Below are positions 15,349 to 23,028 of a stretch of 26,598 nt of DNA, piece after piece. The first letter of the stretch is position 1, and each line of letters starts with the position of its first letter. The translations under genes were made by a program, and so were the position numbers. This DNA comes from a virus, in the IMG/VR virus record IMGVR_UViG_3300048996_000145, positions 1 to 26,598 of that record; one strand, 5' to 3'. Below the pieces are notes generated by a model, which worked only from the letters and a program-made list of their open reading frames with translations, made no database searches and was not told the DNA's origin.

Positions 15349-16645
15349 TACGGAACTCCTTTACAAGTTGTTGGCGGTAGGTTTCGCCGCCATTGATGAC
15401 GGCTTGGGTCTTGAGGGGGTGTTTGGCCCTCTCCAAGATGGGGCGGGGAACGATGTCGCTGTAAGCGAGTTTTAAGGCCTGTTTGGACGTGCGTAAGGCC
15501 CTTGGGGTACGAAGGGCCATGGATATGACCGAAGGCGCTAGAAAGGGCGTCCTAAGCTCGATAGTCGATCGCATCATGACCCTGTCAAGCCGAGGCAGAT
15601 GGTAGAAGGGCAGTTCACAAAAAATATCCGACTGCTGACTATCATATTGGGTTGCCCGGCGATAACCGCCGAAGAGCTCATCAGCCCCGTCGCCAGTCAT
15701 CACGACATGAAAGCCTTCACGGGCCACGGCTTCGGCCAATTGGATTTGGGGGATAAGCGAGCCCAGGTCTAAAGGAGCCTGCATAATTTCGGCCGCTTCA
15801 TCGAGGTCGTAGAAGGCGGTATCGACAATTGACAAAGGGGTTGTCCCTTCAGGCAGGAATTCACTTTCCCCGTTCTCGACCGAGAAGGTCTTGACCTCCC
15901 AGCCCATCTTCTTCAAACTGTAATAGATGATCGAAGAGTCGAGGCCGCCTGAAAGGAGCATGGCCACTGGCCGATCGCCGAGGAGTCGCCTTCGGATGGC
16001 CTGGTCGATAACTTCCCTTAGGTCCAAAGCCGGGTCGACTGAAACCTTGTTCCAGTCCCAATATGCCCGCATCGACACGTTCTCCCCGCCTCGGTCGAGG
16101 AAGAGCCTAGAGCCCGGGTCGAGTTGGCGGATACCTTGGTAGGGCGTCCTGCCTGAATAGTCATACCCGAACTTGATGCAGTTGGCTAGGTAAATCTCAT
16201 CGAAGGCAGGCCGGTTGACGAGCTGGAACATGGGGTCAAGTTCTGAGCAGACAATCCCTTGCTCGGGCCACCAATACAACGGCTTGGTTCCGAGGAAGTC
16301 GGTATAGACCCTGGCCCCCGTTTCCATCACATGGACGATCGACCAAAACCCATCGACGCCGTGGAAGTCTTCGGTCGCGAGCAACTGGGACAGATAGGCC
16401 TTTTCCCCCGCGCCCCCGTGGTTGAATAGCTCCCCGACAAAGGCGGTCATGCTCCGTCCGGAACAGAAGGGCTGGTTCCCTTCATCGGTCCGGTCTTGGA
16501 TTGCCAGGCGTACATGGCCCAGGGTCCACCCAAACCCCTGGGATATCCCCTTAAGGCCGTCGGCGCCCCGATAGCCCATGACGTCCATGGCCTTTTCGAT
16601 CCGGTCAATAGGAAAACCCGAAGGGGCAAGGATCAGCCCGCACAT
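15329..16645 (-). CDS. Asparagine-synthetase-like glutamine amidotransferase
   Basis: 438 residues, shorter than the usual 500-650 of AsnB but with both domains complete. Class II glutaminase: Cys2 at the start (MCGLILA), RGADG (26-30), LGHVRLAIQD, GELFNHGG, and DFLGTKPLYW. Synthetase domain: PP-loop LLSGGLDSS (230-238), MTGDGADELFGGY (316-328), LRTPFLAP and a C-terminal K-rich segment. It takes ammonia from glutamine and puts it on an adenylated carboxylate. Free aspartate is one possible substrate; its place between nucleotide enzymes suggests instead, or also, amidation in base modification. It overlaps the kinase gene by 13 bases. Confidence 0.85.
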   Translation of the reverse strand: MCGLILAPSGFPIDRIEKAMDVMGYRGADGLKGISQGFGWTLGHVRLAIQDRTDEGNQPFCSGRSMTAFVGELFNHGGAGEKAYLSQLLATEDFHGVDGFWSIVHVMETGARVYTDFLGTKPLYWWPEQGIVCSELDPMFQLVNRPAFDEIYLANCIKFGYDYSGRTPYQGIRQLDPGSRLFLDRGGENVSMRAYWDWNKVSVDPALDLREVIDQAIRRRLLGDRPVAMLLSGGLDSSIIYYSLKKMGWEVKTFSVENGESEFLPEGTTPLSIVDTAFYDLDEAAEIMQAPLDLGSLIPQIQLAEAVAREGFHVVMTGDGADELFGGYRRATQYDSQQSDIFCELPFYHLPRLDRVMMRSTIELRTPFLAPSVISMALRTPRALRTSKQALKLAYSDIVPRPILERAKHPLKTQAVINGGETYRQQLVKEFRNVSAYI

Positions 16646-17160
16646 ACAATATCTCCGACAAGTTGATTAAAGTAATCACGGGTCCAGTCAAACCGGAAGA
16701 CTGTGAAGTTAAGCGCCTGGAGGGTTGCCATTTCGGTTTCGTAATTCTCGACAATCCGGGGGTGAAGGTTTTTTACGCCCTCGAGGTATTCCGGGGACTT
16801 ATGGGGTTTGTGCTCCGAAGAAATGTTCATTAGCATCCGAGCCTTATCTTGCAGGCAGCAATAGATGATAATGGGATTGAGAACAGCTAAGCGGACCCGA
16901 AGGTTGGCTTTATCCCGGAGCAAAGGGATACCTAAGGCTTCCTTGTAAATATGGTCGGAGATATATGGGCAACGGTCCAAAATTACCCCAGGAGAAATCA
17001 TAGTCAACCAGGCAATTTCCGCGAATTTGGCGTCCAATTCTTCCAGTGTACCGGTTGCCCCTCCTGTATGGAAAGTCTCCCTCTTCAGCCAAAGGCCCAG
17101 GTCCTTGACTAGGGTGGACTTGCCCGCGCCGTCCGGGCCTTCGACGATAATCGGCCGCAT
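16633..17160 (-). CDS. Thymidylate-kinase-like dNMP kinase
   Basis: 175 residues from ATG 17160, chosen because it overlaps the SNF2 stop (TAATG) and because the P-loop follows directly; the longer frame adds 46 residues with no homology signal. Walker A EGPDGAGKST at about 8-17, and VILDRCPYISDHIY matching the DR-x-x-x-S of thymidylate kinases. It phosphorylates dNMPs to dNDPs. In phages with modified bases a kinase of this kind activates the modified monophosphate (T4 gp1 role). The exact substrate is not visible. Confidence 0.75.
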   Translation of the reverse strand: MRPIIVEGPDGAGKSTLVKDLGLWLKRETFHTGGATGTLEELDAKFAEIAWLTMISPGVILDRCPYISDHIYKEALGIPLLRDKANLRVRLAVLNPIIIYCCLQDKARMLMNISSEHKPHKSPEYLEGVKNLHPRIVENYETEMATLQALNFTVFRFDWTRDYFNQLVGDIVCAG

Positions 17161-18482
17161 TACTTTGCTCCTACTTTTGCCTGGGCATAATCCCGGAGGC
17201 GTTTCAATACTCGGGTCTGGTTCTTCTCTTTGTCCCGGAGGACTTCGAGAATAACTTCGTCGACCGTGTCGGTTGCGACGAGATAGTGGAAGACGCACCG
17301 GGCTTCCTGGCCCTGGCGGTCGATGCGGGCCATGGTCTGGGACATCTGCTCATAGCTGAACGACCCCGAAAAGATGATCATGGTATGGCCGCCATATTGC
17401 AGATTGAGCCCGTGGCCCCCGGATTGGGGGTGGAGGAACATCACAGGGACTTCGCCTAAGTCCCATTGGTTCTGGATCGCCGGCGAGAATTCCACGGCTT
17501 GGGGAATGGCCTTCTTTAACGCAGCCAGTTCATGCTTGAAGTTGTAGACGATGATGACCGGGGAGCCCGTCTGGTCGATGACTTCCAGGGTCGCTTCGAT
17601 CTTCTTGTCGTGGACTTCTTTGGTGTCCCCGTTGTCATCATAGACGAAGCCCGAGGCCACCTGGCGGAGTTTCATCATCGCCGCAGCCGCCGTAGCTGCT
17701 GTCACGCTTTCATTCCCTAGGACGGCCATGGCTTGGTCTTCCAGATCCTTGTAGATCTTGCGGGCATCCCTGGGCAGTGTGATGGGGACTTCGTTGTGGA
17801 CGGGTTCTTCCTTGACCAAGGTGTTCTCGACCCGGAAGATGATGTCCGAGATGAGCTTGGTAATCCGTTCCTCCGCCCCTGGCAGGGCTTCGAATTTGAA
17901 CCCCTGCCAATCAGTCTGTTTGAAGAACCTCTGACGGTATTGATAAAACGATGTGCCCAATCGTTGGCCCAGATCCAGGATGAACACCTGGCTCCAAAGG
18001 TCAAGGAGGGTATTAGGCATGGGTGTGCCCGTGAGGATGAACCGCCGAGGGATTTTGGTCAAATACTTACGCAGGGTTTTGAAGCCTTTGGTCGACGGGT
18101 TCTTGAACAGGGTCGACTCGTCGATGATCAAAGTCTGCCACCCGCCGTGGGCTAGAAGTTCAGGCAGGAGCTCCCGGTTGGTAAGGTAAACATCCACCTT
18201 CTTTGAAATGGCCTGTAAACGCTCCTTGGGGGTACCGCGGACGACCGAGAAGGTAAGGCCCGAGGTATCGGCCCACTTCTTCGCTTCCCGCTCCCATACG
18301 CTTTCAATGACGCGGATAGGCCCTACGATGAGGATCGGCCGGGGAAGATCATCTACGATTGTATGGAGGACTGAGCTCGTCTTCCCCAGGCCCATGTCGA
18401 TGAAAAGCCCGGCACATGGCCTAGCCTTCATGAACTCGACAGCCTCATGCTGGTAATCCCAAAAGGCCTCCCGGCTAAGCAT
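17160..18482 (-). CDS. SNF2-family DEAD-like helicase/ATPase
   Basis: 440 residues from ATG 18482, which overlaps the stop of the TS-like gene (TGATG) and has AAGGAA upstream. Motif I DMGLGKTSS, motif II IIDESTLFKN, motif III LTGTPMPN, and the C-terminal lobe with GGHGLNLQYGGHTM (motif V) and MSQTMARIDRQGQ (motif VI with paired Arg). These are the standard two RecA-like lobes of phage SNF2 proteins. Such proteins sit next to VRR-NUC and PolA genes in many phages and likely remodel replication or recombination intermediates by ATP-driven translocation on DNA. Confidence 0.88.
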   Translation of the reverse strand: MLSREAFWDYQHEAVEFMKARPCAGLFIDMGLGKTSSVLHTIVDDLPRPILIVGPIRVIESVWEREAKKWADTSGLTFSVVRGTPKERLQAISKKVDVYLTNRELLPELLAHGGWQTLIIDESTLFKNPSTKGFKTLRKYLTKIPRRFILTGTPMPNTLLDLWSQVFILDLGQRLGTSFYQYRQRFFKQTDWQGFKFEALPGAEERITKLISDIIFRVENTLVKEEPVHNEVPITLPRDARKIYKDLEDQAMAVLGNESVTAATAAAAMMKLRQVASGFVYDDNGDTKEVHDKKIEATLEVIDQTGSPVIIVYNFKHELAALKKAIPQAVEFSPAIQNQWDLGEVPVMFLHPQSGGHGLNLQYGGHTMIIFSGSFSYEQMSQTMARIDRQGQEARCVFHYLVATDTVDEVILEVLRDKEKNQTRVLKRLRDYAQAKVGAK

Positions 18483-19330
18483 CAACGGTTCCTTAGCTTG
18501 TGGATGAGGTTCGCCCGATCGGGTTCGAACATGTGAAGGGACGTGATGTGCATCGTGAAAGTGCCCGGGGTTATATTGTCCCATGCATCATCCAAATCCC
18601 GGCATTCATCAAGCACCCACATGAGCAGCCGGGCCGTTAGGTAAACATCGTCCCGGAAGTGCCGGACAAAGTCGCATGACCGCATCGGGTAGATGACATG
18701 GAGCCGGCCGTCCCGCTGGATAAAATGGTAGCCTAGGGTACACGGCACTCTGGCCCCGGCCAAGGCGGCAGAGACGTCTTCCGGATAGAAGATCGGAAGA
18801 TATGCCTGCCGGGTGAAAGGGTCTTCGGACAAGACCTGGACAACATCGTCGAGGTCGCCTGGGTAGAACCGGATACCGGCGCATGGCCCAGTTGTGCTAA
18901 AGTCCCCGGGGTTTGGCTTCCCGTTAGGGAGGTGGCCATCGGAGGTTATGCCCGCATACTTGGGCCAATACCTCTCGGCATACGAATGATCGTACTGGGC
19001 GATATTCTCGCCAGGGCGAAGGTGTTCCGCGGCTGATCTAGCATAGGGCCAGATCTTCCACGTCTCGCCAGGGTTGATAGGTTCGCCCGACACCCGTTCC
19101 TGTTCGAAGTGCAGATCAGCCCAAGGAAGATTGGGCTTAATCGCCTCGGCCAGTTCCTTAAGGGTTCTAACCTCGGCAAGGTTGAGGCTGAAGGAGTAAT
19201 TGAAAAGCTCGACCATGGGCGCCGGAGCCTCGGTCGATTGCCATTTGGTCCCATTAACCACGGGGGCAGTCAGGAACCGTTGTTCAATGGTCGAACAGAT
19301 ACGTTCAAATTGGGTCTTGAGCTCGATCAT
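18482..19330 (-). CDS. Thymidylate-synthase-family protein, probable dCMP hydroxymethylase/methylase
   Basis: 282 residues. The C-terminal half follows thymidylate synthase: VPCTLGYHF with nucleophile Cys197 (the usual PCH has Thr at the third place), RDGRLHVIYPMRSCD (phosphate Arg217, RSCD 217-220), then FVRHFRDDVYLTARLL, and the C-terminal MHITSLHMFEPD (His266; Phe268 where TS has Tyr). Aligned to E. coli TS the residue at Asn177 is Asp228. This Asn selects dUMP, and Asp there is the T4 dCMP hydroxymethylase state. The upstream ENIAQYDHSYAERYWPKYAG resembles the TS folate/active-site loop. It most likely makes 5-hydroxymethyl- or 5-methyl-dCMP; the alignment was made by eye. Overlaps VRR-NUC by 26 bases. 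Confidence 0.72.
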   Translation of the reverse strand: MIELKTQFERICSTIEQRFLTAPVVNGTKWQSTEAPAPMVELFNYSFSLNLAEVRTLKELAEAIKPNLPWADLHFEQERVSGEPINPGETWKIWPYARSAAEHLRPGENIAQYDHSYAERYWPKYAGITSDGHLPNGKPNPGDFSTTGPCAGIRFYPGDLDDVVQVLSEDPFTRQAYLPIFYPEDVSAALAGARVPCTLGYHFIQRDGRLHVIYPMRSCDFVRHFRDDVYLTARLLMWVLDECRDLDDAWDNITPGTFTMHITSLHMFEPDRANLIHKLRNR

Positions 19331-19610
19331 TCAGAAATCCTTTCACCTCTTCAATACCTACTAATCTGGCATAATTAAACCCATTATTCTGGAGAAAATT
19401 ACGCCAAGCAACTTGATGAACTGAAACCTTTTTCGTAGTGGGAGCTCCCTTCTTCTTCAGCTCGATGAACCATACCCTTCCACCCGGCAAAAGGACAAGC
19501 CGATCGGGGATGCCGGCATACCAGATCGCTGGCAGCTTAACGCATCGCCCGCCCATAGCCTTAAGGGCCTTGCGGAAGAAGTTCTCGACTGAAATTTCGG
19601 CTTGGGTCAT
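19305..19610 (-). CDS. VRR-NUC domain nuclease
   Basis: 101 residues, a stand-alone VRR-NUC domain of the PD-(D/E)XK superfamily. Key pattern: GGRCVKLPAIWYAGIPDRLV (Asp of the active site), then VWFIELKKKG (E-x-K), then a Gln helix (VHQVAWRNFL). The length is typical for the phage versions. These cut structured DNA and sit with SNF2 and PolA genes; the start overlaps the PolA stop by four bases. Confidence 0.87.
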   Translation of the reverse strand: MTQAEISVENFFRKALKAMGGRCVKLPAIWYAGIPDRLVLLPGGRVWFIELKKKGAPTTKKVSVHQVAWRNFLQNNGFNYARLVGIEEVKGFLNDRAQDPI

Positions 19611-21556
19611 TTCTTGTAGACCTGGCTAATATACCCTTCGGTCACGATCGGAAAGTCTTCTGCCCATTCGCTTGATGTGCAAAGGAGCCGTTCAAACTCT
19701 GCCAGGTCGTTTTTGTTGTTGGCCCCTTCGCCGATGGCTTCGTCGTGGCAATGGCCGGAGATTTTGAACCCCGCCTTGTCGGCGGCGAGCATCCCATCGC
19801 GGAGGATATCCCTGGTCAAAGCTTGGATGATATTCTCGACTAAAGAACCTCCAAAGGTATCAGTCGCTACCCATGAGGACTTCCACGGTGTCCAAAAGTT
19901 GAAGGTCGCCCGGATGTCACCCCACGGCGTCGCCTCGTCTTTGAGGAAGGGCTTGGGGTAGGCGATTGTCCCCGAGGGCATGTCGATATAGAGGATCTTG
20001 AACCCGTTAGCCAGAATTTCGGGTCGGAAGGTAAACCGTCCACACTTCACTATGGTCCACTTGCTGACCGCCCGGATGCAAGCCTGTTCGACCTGGCGCC
20101 AGAACTTAGTGATTTGGGGGACCGAGGCCCGATAGCCATAGACGGCTTCCTTTGCCTCATCCTCGGTGAGGACCCGGCCAAACTTGGCGCATGTGGCCAC
20201 GAACTTCTCCCACCCCATACCATAGCCACACCCCAGGACGAGCTGCTTCCCCATGAACCTTTGGGCCGAATTGACCTGGTCAGGACGCACACTGTAAACA
20301 CGGCCAGCAGCTATCTTGTACGCGTCTTCCTTGTTCCGGTAAGCCTTAAGCAGCCATTCTTCATCGGCCGACCATCCAAGTCCCCTAGGCTCAACTGAGG
20401 CATAGTCGGCCACAAGGAAATGTTCCGGGCTTTCGAAAAACCCCCGGATCGACTGGGCCAAAACAGTCAGCGGCCGACCGAACATGAGACAAAGGTCCTG
20501 GGGACTATCATCGAGGAGCGACAAGGCGACTTGGGGGTTGGCTTCACCCTCGGGCTTTTGGAGGTTGTGCATCTGCACCCCTACCGACGACCAACGCCGA
20601 GTTGATGCCGCGGAGAACATGAACCCTCCCCGAACCCTCCCGTCTTCGCTTACGCAGGCCTTGATGGCTGTAAGCTTCTTCGTGCCTGCCCGGCTAAGTT
20701 CGATCCGATGGTCGAGCAGCTCGACTAAATCGGCATCTAGGCCTGGGCGAGCGGCGAGGGCTTCAACGGTAGGGGCCTGGAGATTAGGCAGGTGGTGACC
20801 CCTTGTCTCGAGGAACTCAAGGGTCTTTTCCCTTTGGGTGGGTCGGCACCCGGCGATGTCAAAGGCCCGTTTTTGAAGGGTGGCTGAATACTCTTCGACG
20901 AAGCCATGGGCTGCGTTCACCCGGTCGACATTCACCGGCATCCCCAACGCATTGATCTTAAAGTCCAGGGCAAAGGCTTCGGCTTCGACGCCGGGCAAGG
21001 GTGGCAAGATCCGGTCGAGTTCCTGCTCAACAACGACGTCCTGGCCGCAATACTCACGGAAGGCCTGGAAGTCCTCAGGCCGCTCGTAAGGGAAAGTCCG
21101 CTTACCGGTTTTGGGGTTTGGCTTGCAAAAGATCTTGATGAGCTCTTCACCCCTGGGGTCTTTGCGGTTGGGCACTTTCAGGGCATGGGCCGCGCCGTCC
21201 AGGGCTCCAGGCAGGGCAAGCACCCTGGCCCTCGCCGCGGTGCAATCCCATTGCATGGGCTTGGGGCTGATGGGCACCTTGAACTGGCGGCATAGGACGT
21301 TCTGCCAAATGACCCATTCGAATTGGGCATTGTGGGCAATCACGCGTGCGCCGGACGCAATTATATCATAGATAGCCTGGAGTTTTTCGGCCGCATCAGG
21401 GGCAGTCAGGTCGATCGTCTGGGGGGTATCGTTATCCCTCGCCCACCCAAGAATAAGGGCCTGGGCCGAGGGGTGCTCGGAGTACCGGAACATCCCGCAC
21501 TCTTTCAAGTCCAGGTCGCAATAGGTCTCAAAGTCAAGGTGGAGCCCCGGCCTCAT
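19607..21556 (-). CDS. DNA polymerase I (family A, phage type)
   Basis: 649 residues; replicates phage DNA. The N-terminal 3'-5' exonuclease shows HLDFETYCD (Asp8, Glu10), VIAHNAQFEW, and YCGQDVVVEQEL (exo III). The polymerase domain has motif A VADYASVEPRGLGW (about 380), motif B QRFMGKQLVLGCGYGMG (about 430; the aromatic residue of the O-helix, Phe762 in E. coli, is Leu) and motif C GHCHDEAIGE (about 601). There is no 5' nuclease domain. Start ATG 21556 overlaps the membrane protein stop (ATGA). Confidence 0.93.
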   Translation of the reverse strand: MRPGLHLDFETYCDLDLKECGMFRYSEHPSAQALILGWARDNDTPQTIDLTAPDAAEKLQAIYDIIASGARVIAHNAQFEWVIWQNVLCRQFKVPISPKPMQWDCTAARARVLALPGALDGAAHALKVPNRKDPRGEELIKIFCKPNPKTGKRTFPYERPEDFQAFREYCGQDVVVEQELDRILPPLPGVEAEAFALDFKINALGMPVNVDRVNAAHGFVEEYSATLQKRAFDIAGCRPTQREKTLEFLETRGHHLPNLQAPTVEALAARPGLDADLVELLDHRIELSRAGTKKLTAIKACVSEDGRVRGGFMFSAASTRRWSSVGVQMHNLQKPEGEANPQVALSLLDDSPQDLCLMFGRPLTVLAQSIRGFFESPEHFLVADYASVEPRGLGWSADEEWLLKAYRNKEDAYKIAAGRVYSVRPDQVNSAQRFMGKQLVLGCGYGMGWEKFVATCAKFGRVLTEDEAKEAVYGYRASVPQITKFWRQVEQACIRAVSKWTIVKCGRFTFRPEILANGFKILYIDMPSGTIAYPKPFLKDEATPWGDIRATFNFWTPWKSSWVATDTFGGSLVENIIQALTRDILRDGMLAADKAGFKISGHCHDEAIGEGANNKNDLAEFERLLCTSSEWAEDFPIVTEGYISQVYKK

Positions 21557-21783
21557 TTGCCGGTGTCACTGGGCGGATAGGTGATTGAGAAGTAAATCGT
21601 TTCGCCTTGGGCTTGGACTTGCTGGCTCCACTTCACCCCGTCCTGGAAGCCTTTGTCATAAAAGGTACTAGCCTTCAGGGCATGGTTCCGGGCGGTGAAG
21701 ATCATCGCGACGAAGAAGCCAAATGCCGCGATCGAAACGAATATCGAGACGTAGGACAAGATGATCATGATGCGATCAAACAT
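21553..21783 (-). CDS. Small membrane protein
   Basis: 76 residues from ATG 21783, which overlaps the winged-helix gene by eight bases; a longer frame to 21894 would lie inside that gene. One long N-terminal TM segment (MIILSYVSIFVSIAAFGFFV, about 5-30), then a polar tail (YDKGFQDGVKWSQQVQ). Stop overlaps the PolA start. Unknown role; it might tie replication to the membrane. Confidence 0.6.
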   Translation of the reverse strand: MFDRIMIILSYVSIFVSIAAFGFFVAMIFTARNHALKASTFYDKGFQDGVKWSQQVQAQGETIYFSITYPPSDTGK

Positions 21784-22018
21784 GGGTCTCTCCGATCGTA
21801 TAGACCAAGGAGCGGTTTTCCTTCCCCACAGTGATGAAACCCCGCTTCGCCAAGCGGCGGGCAAGGGTAGCACATTGCAAGGATGAAAGGCCAATCTTCC
21901 GGGCGAGCTTTGCCGAGGGGATACCAGGCTCCTGGCGGATGTGCCCGAGCATATCCTCCATGACCTTCATCGTTTCGGGCAGGGGAGGCCGCCCAGGGCC
22001 GTAACTAACCAAATCCAT
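21776..22018 (-). CDS. Winged helix-turn-helix protein
   Basis: 80 residues with AAAGGA eight bases before ATG 22018. A winged-helix unit: HIRQEPGIPSAKLARKIG (helices 1-2), SSLQCATLARRLAKRGFI (recognition helix) and a wing (GKENRSLVYTIG). A probable DNA-binding regulator. It is the first gene after the intra-operon terminator, directly before polymerase, so it may control replication genes. Confidence 0.7.
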   Translation of the reverse strand: MDLVSYGPGRPPLPETMKVMEDMLGHIRQEPGIPSAKLARKIGLSSLQCATLARRLAKRGFITVGKENRSLVYTIGETHV

Positions 22019-22033
22019 TTATTCATCCTTTAG

Positions 22034-22082
22034 AAAAAGGCCCCTCTCCCCTTCGGATCAGGGAAGTGCGGGGAGAGGGGCC
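22034..22082 (-). terminator. Intrinsic terminator between DUF2815 and winged-helix genes
   Basis: Perfect 13-bp inverted repeat (arms 22039-22051 and 22070-22082, GC-rich, 18-base loop) followed on the minus strand by five T residues and CT. It ends only 16 bases before the next gene start, so no promoter fits between. The genes beyond, including polymerase, must rely on readthrough or antitermination. Confidence 0.8.
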
Positions 22083-22112
22083 AGGTGTACTCAGCTAGGG
22101 AGAAGGGATAAC

Positions 22113-22658
22113 CTAGCCGAGCAACTCGGCGTCATCGTCGTCAAGGTCGCCAAAGGCGGCCGACGCCGGACGACGCCCAGATTTACGTTCCCCATCATCC
22201 AACTTCTGGAAGGAGTTGATGATGGCCGAGACGCCTTTATTCCCGGCAGTATCGAAGGCATAGAGCCAAATGTCTGCCCGGCCAATGCAGCCAGAGTAGA
22301 CATCCATTGAGTCCATGACTGGTTCCAGATCGGCGTCAACGACTTGGGGTTTGTCCTGCGAACGGACAGTCATGAAGACCTTGCCGGCGAAGTCATCTTC
22401 GGCATTGGTCCCTTCCTTATCGGACCCAGGGCGAAGCGGGTTCTTCAGCTGGCCATTGGCGAGCTTTTTCTTAGCGGTTTCACCCCACTTTGCCACGGCG
22501 ACATCCTCAATGGCCTTCTGGAGCTTGGCGAGCTTGGGTTCGCCTTCATCCCAGAGGAGCGTAACCGAGAATTGGTCGGGCTTTCCCTTTTCCATTGCGG
22601 GCTGAGCCTTGAGCAGATAAAGGAAGGCCGTCGAGGCCCTAGGTGTAACAATTTGCAT
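22113..22658 (-). CDS. DUF2815 single-stranded-DNA-binding-type protein
   Basis: 181 residues matching DUF2815: RASTAFLYLLKAQPA, DQFSVTLLWDEGEP, KWGETAKKKLANGQLKNPLR, VYSGCIGRADIWLYAFD and ISAIIN-like NKGVSAIINSFQKLDDGE. The acidic C-terminus (FGDLDDDDAELLG) is the usual tail with which phage SSBs contact other replication proteins. Binds ssDNA at the fork by family inference (gp2.5-like). Strong terminator just downstream; one base separates it from the upstream gene. Confidence 0.85.
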   Translation of the reverse strand: MQIVTPRASTAFLYLLKAQPAMEKGKPDQFSVTLLWDEGEPKLAKLQKAIEDVAVAKWGETAKKKLANGQLKNPLRPGSDKEGTNAEDDFAGKVFMTVRSQDKPQVVDADLEPVMDSMDVYSGCIGRADIWLYAFDTAGNKGVSAIINSFQKLDDGERKSGRRPASAAFGDLDDDDAELLG

Positions 22659-22659
22659 C

Positions 22660-23028
22660 TCAGTTCTCCAGTTCTTCAGTACTAAAGACCAAAGCCATCC
22701 CGGAGGATGTCTTAGTCACGAACTTGGCAATCTTGTCGGCATAGACCTTTTTGCCAAGGGTCTTCTCCGCCTCGGCAGGGGAGAGCACCTTGCGGGGCGC
22801 AACCACGTCGAGACGGGAGAATTTACGAAGCATCGCCAGGACATCCAGATCAGCAATCCAGTTGCGGCGGGCTTGGGTAGGTTTGAGGGTAGCATGGCGG
22901 AATGTCTCGCCAGCTTCCAATTGGGTTTTAATCGCCGCTTCGACCGCAGCGGCCCAGGCTTTGAAGAAGGGCATGTCTTTGGCGAGCTGATCCAATTCCT
23001 CATTGGTCATCAAGGCGGGATCAATCAT
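22660..23028 (-). CDS. C-terminal part of split DUF2800 nuclease (separate gene)
   Basis: 122 residues from ATG 23028 (eight-base overlap with the DUF2800 gene; CCGGAG upstream). The content matches what is normally the C-terminal third of DUF2800 proteins: AWAAAVEAAIKTQLEAGE, ARRNWIADLDVL, KVLSPAEAEKTLGKKVYAD, and a final TKTSSGMALVFSTEELEN. Here it is a free-standing gene with its own start. The two products probably work as one complex. Confidence 0.65.
   Translation of the reverse strand: MIDPALMTNEELDQLAKDMPFFKAWAAAVEAAIKTQLEAGETFRHATLKPTQARRNWIADLDVLAMLRKFSRLDVVAPRKVLSPAEAEKTLGKKVYADKIAKFVTKTSSGMALVFSTEELEN

Noticed and set aside
18482-19330. Ordinary thymidylate synthase (thyA) call
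   Set aside because: The Asn that selects dUMP is Asp, the His after the nucleophile Cys is Thr, and the final Tyr is Phe, so a plain dTMP-making role is not the best reading, though it is not excluded.
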